A stretch of DNA of 60,000 nt from Symsagittifera roscoffensis (Eukaryota > Xenacoelomorpha > Acoela > Convolutidae). Below, piece by piece: positions 58,401 through 60,000 of this stretch; positions within the stretch are counted from its first letter, which is position 1; each line of letters opens with the position of its first letter. The translations under genes and the position numbers were made by a program. The stretch covers positions 20,387,789 through 20,447,788 of the forward strand of contig NC_087062.1 in assembly GCF_963678635.1 (NCBI RefSeq), given 5' to 3'. The notes under the pieces were generated by a model that was given only the letters and a program-made list of their open reading frames with translations, did not search any database and was not told the DNA's origin.

Positions 58401-59427
58401 TAGGGAGGAGCAGAGACTGCAGATAGTGTCAGTGTCCAATGCAATGGAGATAGTGGAGACAGAGAAGGCCACTCTAGTCCAAATGCGGAACCAGGCACAC
58501 CAACAATTGCACTGGTTCGTTGGAAAAAAAAACACTGGTTCGTGTTTTTGATTTTTTGTTTGACGAAATATTCAAAACTGTGGGTATTGATCTTACACCG
58601 TGGGCTCATATAAATTATGGCGCTCCAACAACAGCTGTGTCGTTGAAAAGGGTTTCCTTTTGGAAATGTTGAAGACAATTTGTTTCGTATGAACTTTCGA
58701 AGAATGATAAATCACTCTTTTACAGAGCACCCCTAACTACAACTACACCAATTACACTACTTTTTAATCGAAATAGCCTAATGTGCGCTGAATTTGAAAA
58801 ATAAAAGCGTTTAAAGCACAATCTTACATTATTATCTTTGAAATTTAAAAAAAAACAAGTTTTAGGGTCTACTCAACTTATAGGTATAGACTTTTCTTGT
58901 CGTCAATAGTTGGGTTTTTCCTTCAATTTCAAGGAACTGGTTGCACAAAATAGATAGTGAAAAAGCTTTTTAGGCATGTTTCGACAAATTGTGGCATGGT
59001 ATTGCATGTAGCAGTAAAGCTTTTTTGAAATCACAAGCCGGTTCGAAGCTGCATGAGTACTGCTATTTGAATTGCCAATAAATCATAACTAAGTGCAAGT
59101 AACCAAAGTAAATTGTGCAAGTAACTCATTAGATAAATTTAGCTTAGAAAAACGTATTTTCATACTTGCAGCCTAAAACATCAGCTGGAAGGTGAACTCG
59201 AACTGCGTGCAGAGCTCATCGAGGGTCTAAAAGGCGACCTGGAATGGGCAGTGGAGCGCAGTCGACAATTAGAAGAAGACAGGGAGAACTTTCTGTTCGC
59301 CGCCCGGAGTCGCGAGAGGGCGCTGGAGTGCCAGCTGGAGGAAATGGGTGGACTTATGGAGGCCATGAGACGCATGGTGTGCACTTGTGACTGTGGCAGA
59401 CGCATAATGGCTTATGACCACTGCTAA
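40223..59427 (+). CDS. Cysteine-rich coiled-coil protein gene, 18 exons, unknown function
   Basis: I rebuilt 18 exons by eye (listed separately). Total coding length is 2883 bp, 960 residues and a stop, and every exon-exon phase matches. Exons are clearly richer in G and C than the introns. Layout by residue: 1-200 helical and coiled coil with a CTNC..MC start; about 200-550 Cys/His/Pro-rich with several CC and CxxC pairs (PCGGCG, CSPCEDHC, DSCCHESHH) and a proline stretch (PPPGPCPMPAPFGVPP); about 550-945 a long coiled coil rich in E, L and R, interrupted by a second Cys patch (SCDCNC, 690-725); C-terminal tail VCTCDCGRR. About 69 cysteines. No signal peptide or membrane segment is visible in the recovered part. 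I know no family with this layout; a cytoskeletal, sperm or extracellular structural role are all only guesses. The true 5' end may be missing. Confidence 0.85.
40514..40529. repeat. Run of 16 C in intron A
   Basis: A homopolymer about 28 bp after the exon A donor. Confidence 0.9.
40982..41182 (+). CDS. Coiled-coil gene exon B (residues 89-155)
   Basis: Flanked by TTGAG and GTATGA, phase 0 to 0. It encodes VEHDFSIRLQEEMASYRAKL and further amphipathic helix ending CRHEQ. Confidence 0.85.
41521..41663 (+). CDS. Coiled-coil gene exon C (residues 156-203), GC donor
   Basis: It follows ATAACAG and encodes QLQQLEGEASRAIEV to LLRLKRR. The only donor that keeps the frame is AAG followed by GCAATG, a GC-AG intron. 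Confidence 0.75.
41708..41825 (+). repeat. Dispersed repeat, copy in intron C
   Basis: GTTGTTCCGACCATTGAAAA, then CACGCAAATCAGGCACCACA. The inverted counterpart lies at 54275-54404. Confidence 0.55.
42223..42320 (+). CDS. Coiled-coil gene exon D (residues 203-236)
   Basis: Flanked by ATTACAG and GTGAGC. It encodes FLCTPEEVNCSDLEFWKIP and DECCGVDH. Confidence 0.85.
42625..42760 (+). CDS. Coiled-coil gene exon E (residues 236-281)
   Basis: Flanked by TTTGCAG and GTATTA. It encodes RPNYSRWEALSVELQALPL and VLTHACLSPDVVGRYIAQSD. Confidence 0.85.
42954..43115 (+). CDS. Coiled-coil gene exon F (residues 281-335)
   Basis: Flanked by CTCTAG and GTAGAT. It encodes GYISAVMAHVGNCCGVSEWG and a Cys-rich stretch VTPSCCSGYDTNRQCDVNSC. 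Confidence 0.88.
44000..45350 (+). mobile_element. Decayed non-LTR retrotransposon (LINE), + strand
   Basis: Fragments appear in order on the + strand: an endonuclease-like start (ILYRNIRSLRCHYR, LSETWLRDNDD near 44185-44220) and a reverse transcriptase piece (SGVLQGSLIVSLLFLVYINDLP, about 44700-44770) carrying the xGxPQGSxLGPLLFxxYINDLP hallmark. Later pieces are DLEDANQRLISNC and LQRKICRK. Frames change often and stops are frequent. It is CR1/jockey-like in type, but the clade is uncertain. Confidence 0.7.
46900..49300 (-). mobile_element. Decayed non-LTR retrotransposon (LINE), - strand
   Basis: Read on the - strand: a 119-codon ORF (48000-47641) with KTLVLLKKLQEASNKINSLD, as found before LINE reverse transcriptases, then a palm motif VIFFI-stop-AKHLIPLI (about 47345-47400). 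A piece with INDSSSASSIHVTLIPDDTF (about 47120-47190) has the DD of the catalytic box, and NVNDWYDDNKLMKIQQ follows. ORFs at 49282-49052 and 48485-48228 probably belong to its upstream part. Stops and frameshifts are many. Confidence 0.65.
49819..49965 (+). CDS. Coiled-coil gene exon G (residues 335-384)
   Basis: Flanked by GTGTACAG and GTTACT. It encodes CDFVPTRSDLVCLLCKVGQH and YVLSTQCCITLQPGVFLKQF. Confidence 0.85.
50495..50515 (+). CDS. Possible 21-nt microexon of the coiled-coil gene
   Basis: Between TTCTTAG and GTGTGA lie 21 bases that would add seven residues (LRTTKHL) without changing phase, extending the helix by one heptad. A better donor two bases on (GTGAGA) would break the frame. 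It is not included in the 960-residue count. Confidence 0.3.
50616..50793 (+). CDS. Coiled-coil gene exon H (residues 384-443)
   Basis: Flanked by ACTGCAG and GTTAGT. It encodes VKHRMEIVEMMRDELDPCGG and the densest Cys/His part (TCRTPHHHPC, YCSPCEDHCGASGC). Confidence 0.88.
51058..51182 (+). CDS. Coiled-coil gene exon I (residues 444-485)
   Basis: Flanked by CTTGCAG and GTTGTA. It encodes DSCCHESHHYTRRLMGDFEA and ends PLVPPP. The donor was chosen because it alone continues the proline stretch in frame into exon J. Confidence 0.8.
51463..51608 (+). CDS. Coiled-coil gene exon J (residues 485-534)
   Basis: Flanked by CATTAG and GTAAGA. It encodes a Pro/Cys-rich segment (PCPMPAPFGVPP, YPQYPMPPPPHAMEPCWDSC). 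Confidence 0.82.
52045..52246 (+). CDS. Coiled-coil gene exon K (residues 534-601)
   Basis: Flanked by GCTCAAG and GTGAGT. It encodes HPAPPVCHTLSMADMMTRRL and starts the long C-terminal coiled coil. Confidence 0.83.
52743..52894 (+). CDS. Coiled-coil gene exon L (residues 601-652)
   Basis: Flanked by TTTTAG and GTCAGA. It encodes SEQLSMEHDKHVIEVSDLVA and ends AHLTDEL. A hairpin (52934-52960) follows 40 bp after the donor. Confidence 0.83.
53246..53328 (+). CDS. Coiled-coil gene exon M (residues 652-679)
   Basis: Flanked by TTTTTAG and GTATGT. It encodes QMERGHHRDIVNILRTFGSK. It is in a different frame from the longer open stretch there, but only this frame joins exons L and N. Confidence 0.8.
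54275..54404 (-). repeat. Dispersed repeat, inverted copy before exon N
   Basis: On the - strand it reads TGTTCCGACCATTGAAAAT and GGTACCACAAATAATC, matching 41708-41825. Related pieces with TCGAGAAAAACCGGTT occur at 40710, 41996 and (inverted) 54010. Confidence 0.55.
54479..54662 (+). CDS. Coiled-coil gene exon N (residues 680-741)
   Basis: Flanked by CTTCCAG and GTAAAC. It encodes a second Cys patch (SCDCNCALEFQLFEDNLSCL, LCGCNALVC) inside the coiled-coil region. Confidence 0.82.
55025..55187 (+). CDS. Coiled-coil gene exon O (residues 741-795)
   Basis: Flanked by ATTTCAG and GTAAAA. It encodes AIIRDLYHGVQLLTSEVSSL and LEQLEKMRACIS. Confidence 0.85.
55481..55782. repeat. Long inverted repeat (foldback) in intron O
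   Basis: The arms at 55481-55531 and 55732-55782 are reverse complements over 51 bases with two mismatches, separated by 200 bp. Confidence 0.85.
56179..56400 (+). repeat. Dispersed repeat, copy 1
   Basis: It matches 59608-59865: GTGGAATTTAATTTTTAGAT, CCAGCGGAATAA, GATCCAATTTTCTCAAAA, AACTGTTCTAGAAGTT, CAATCTTCGATTGGCTATG. Partial copies lie at 56490-56610 and 57295-57430. Confidence 0.75.
56641..56742 (+). CDS. Coiled-coil gene exon P (residues 795-829)
   Basis: Flanked by TTTTTAG and GTAAAA. It encodes HEMHTRDLAAVVRENESLLR then coiled coil. It lies between copies of a dispersed repeat. Confidence 0.82.
57532..57580. repeat. 19-bp tandem repeat, 2.6 copies
   Basis: ATTGATCCTTTTTTCCTGG is repeated head to tail. 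Confidence 0.9.
57857..57891 (+). mobile_element. 3' end fragment of the hAT-type MITE
   Basis: CCCCCCTCGAGAAAATCC then TAGATCCGTCCCTG matches the right end of the element at 35843-36266. The left part is missing. Confidence 0.55.
58374..58514 (+). CDS. Coiled-coil gene exon Q (residues 829-876)
   Basis: Flanked by TTCCTAG and GTTCGT. It encodes SRDEHILAIREEQRLQIVSV and VQMRNQAHQQLH. Confidence 0.82.
59172..59427 (+). CDS. Coiled-coil gene exon R (last; residues 876-960 and stop)
   Basis: It follows CTTGCAG. It encodes LKHQLEGELELRAELIEGLK, further coiled coil, and the tail RRMVCTCDCGRRIMAYDHC, with TAA at 59425-59427. Confidence 0.9.
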
Positions 59428-59552
59428 AAATACTGACCACTGCTAAAATTTGTTCAGTACGGGCGTCATCTAGAAAGTATAATATATTTTTTTTGTGATT
59501 TCATTAATTAAATTGATGAAAATGAATTTAGAATATTTTAATTTTGAATAAG

Positions 59553-59558
59553 AATAAA
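59553..59558 (+). promoter_or_regulatory. Polyadenylation signal of the coiled-coil gene
   Basis: AATAAA about 126 bp after the stop codon. Confidence 0.6.
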
Positions 59559-59607
59559 GTGATTAAGATAGGTGGAAATGGTGAACGTGGAAAGGATGCA
59601 AAAAACC

Positions 59608-59865
59608 GTGAACGGTTTCTAGTTTCGAAAGTGGAATTTAATTTTTAGATTGCCAGCGGAATAACAACTTTACCTGTTGATCCAATTTTCTCAAAATGGG
59701 TTAATGTTATCAAATCGTAAACTGTTCTAGAAGTTCAAAGAGCTTAAAGGGCATCTATTTCTTTCTTTGAAATTCGAAAGTTGAGATTTTTCCAACAAAG
59801 TCAGTGTTTTTTTAACGTTTACTTGCGTTCATAAATCTTTTCCAATCTTCGATTGGCTATGTTTT
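59608..59865 (+). repeat. Dispersed repeat, copy 2
   Basis: Same family as 56179-56400, located after the coiled-coil gene's polyadenylation signal. Confidence 0.75.
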
Positions 59866-59956
59866 AATATTGAAAGTTCAATGCGGAGGATACCAGTGGA
59901 AAAGGGAGCCTGCAGCTTCCCGATAAATGTAACAAGATTCTTAAGTAGGTACCATA

Positions 59957-59971
59957 GGGGGGGGGGGGGGG
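59957..59971. repeat. Run of 15 G
   Basis: Homopolymer near the right edge. Nothing else is recognised from 59866 to 60000. Confidence 0.9.
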
Positions 59972-60000
59972 AATTATTAAGTAGATCCTTTTCATAAGCC

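Overview
This is invertebrate-type animal nuclear DNA. It is AT-rich and has spliced protein genes with GT-AG introns, plus Ty3/gypsy LTR retrotransposon remnants, non-LTR (LINE) remnants and hAT-type miniature elements. No bacterial features were seen. The phylum cannot be fixed from the sequence. Two host genes are well supported, both on the + strand: a Polo-like kinase of the PLK1 type and a long cysteine-rich coiled-coil gene that I do not recognise. Roughly the left 40 percent is a scrambled retrotransposon cluster on the - strand.

Positions 1-25.7 kb. A decayed Ty3/gypsy element reads right to left: gag (13572-11505), protease (10394-9421), reverse transcriptase (9215-8566), RNase H (8537-8001), an acidic linker with integrase, and a C-terminal TARG1/OARD1-like macro domain (2088-1342). 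The linker-integrase block occurs three times in tandem (7690-2769). To the right, a unit of about 5 kb holding gag, a 21-bp minisatellite, non-coding leader or LTR-like sequence and a short flanking ORF is itself present three times in tandem (about 11957-16916, 16917-20703, 20704-25675). The middle unit carries two deletions. The first 912 bases hold the coiled-coil start of a different retroelement gag.

Positions 25.7-29 kb are intergenic. They contain an unidentified - strand ORF, a tRNA-like/SINE-like piece, and a - strand ORF1 (gag-like, CCHC) of a non-LTR element. Positions 29046-37632 hold the PLK1 gene: a short 5' coding exon, an exon with most of the kinase domain, a 6.7-kb intron full of repeats including a hAT MITE with a perfect 8-bp target duplication, and an exon with the end of the kinase and both polo boxes.

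Positions 40223-59427 hold an 18-exon gene rebuilt by eye. Every intron phase agrees from exon to exon and gives one open frame of about 960 codons. The product has an N-terminal coiled coil, a central cysteine/histidine/proline-rich part, and a long C-terminal coiled coil ending in a cysteine cluster, with about 69 cysteines in all. Its largest intron (43116-49818) contains two decayed LINE reverse transcriptases on opposite strands. The true first exon is probably upstream of 40223. This gene is the best candidate here for something undescribed, followed by the retroelement with a macro domain at the end of pol.
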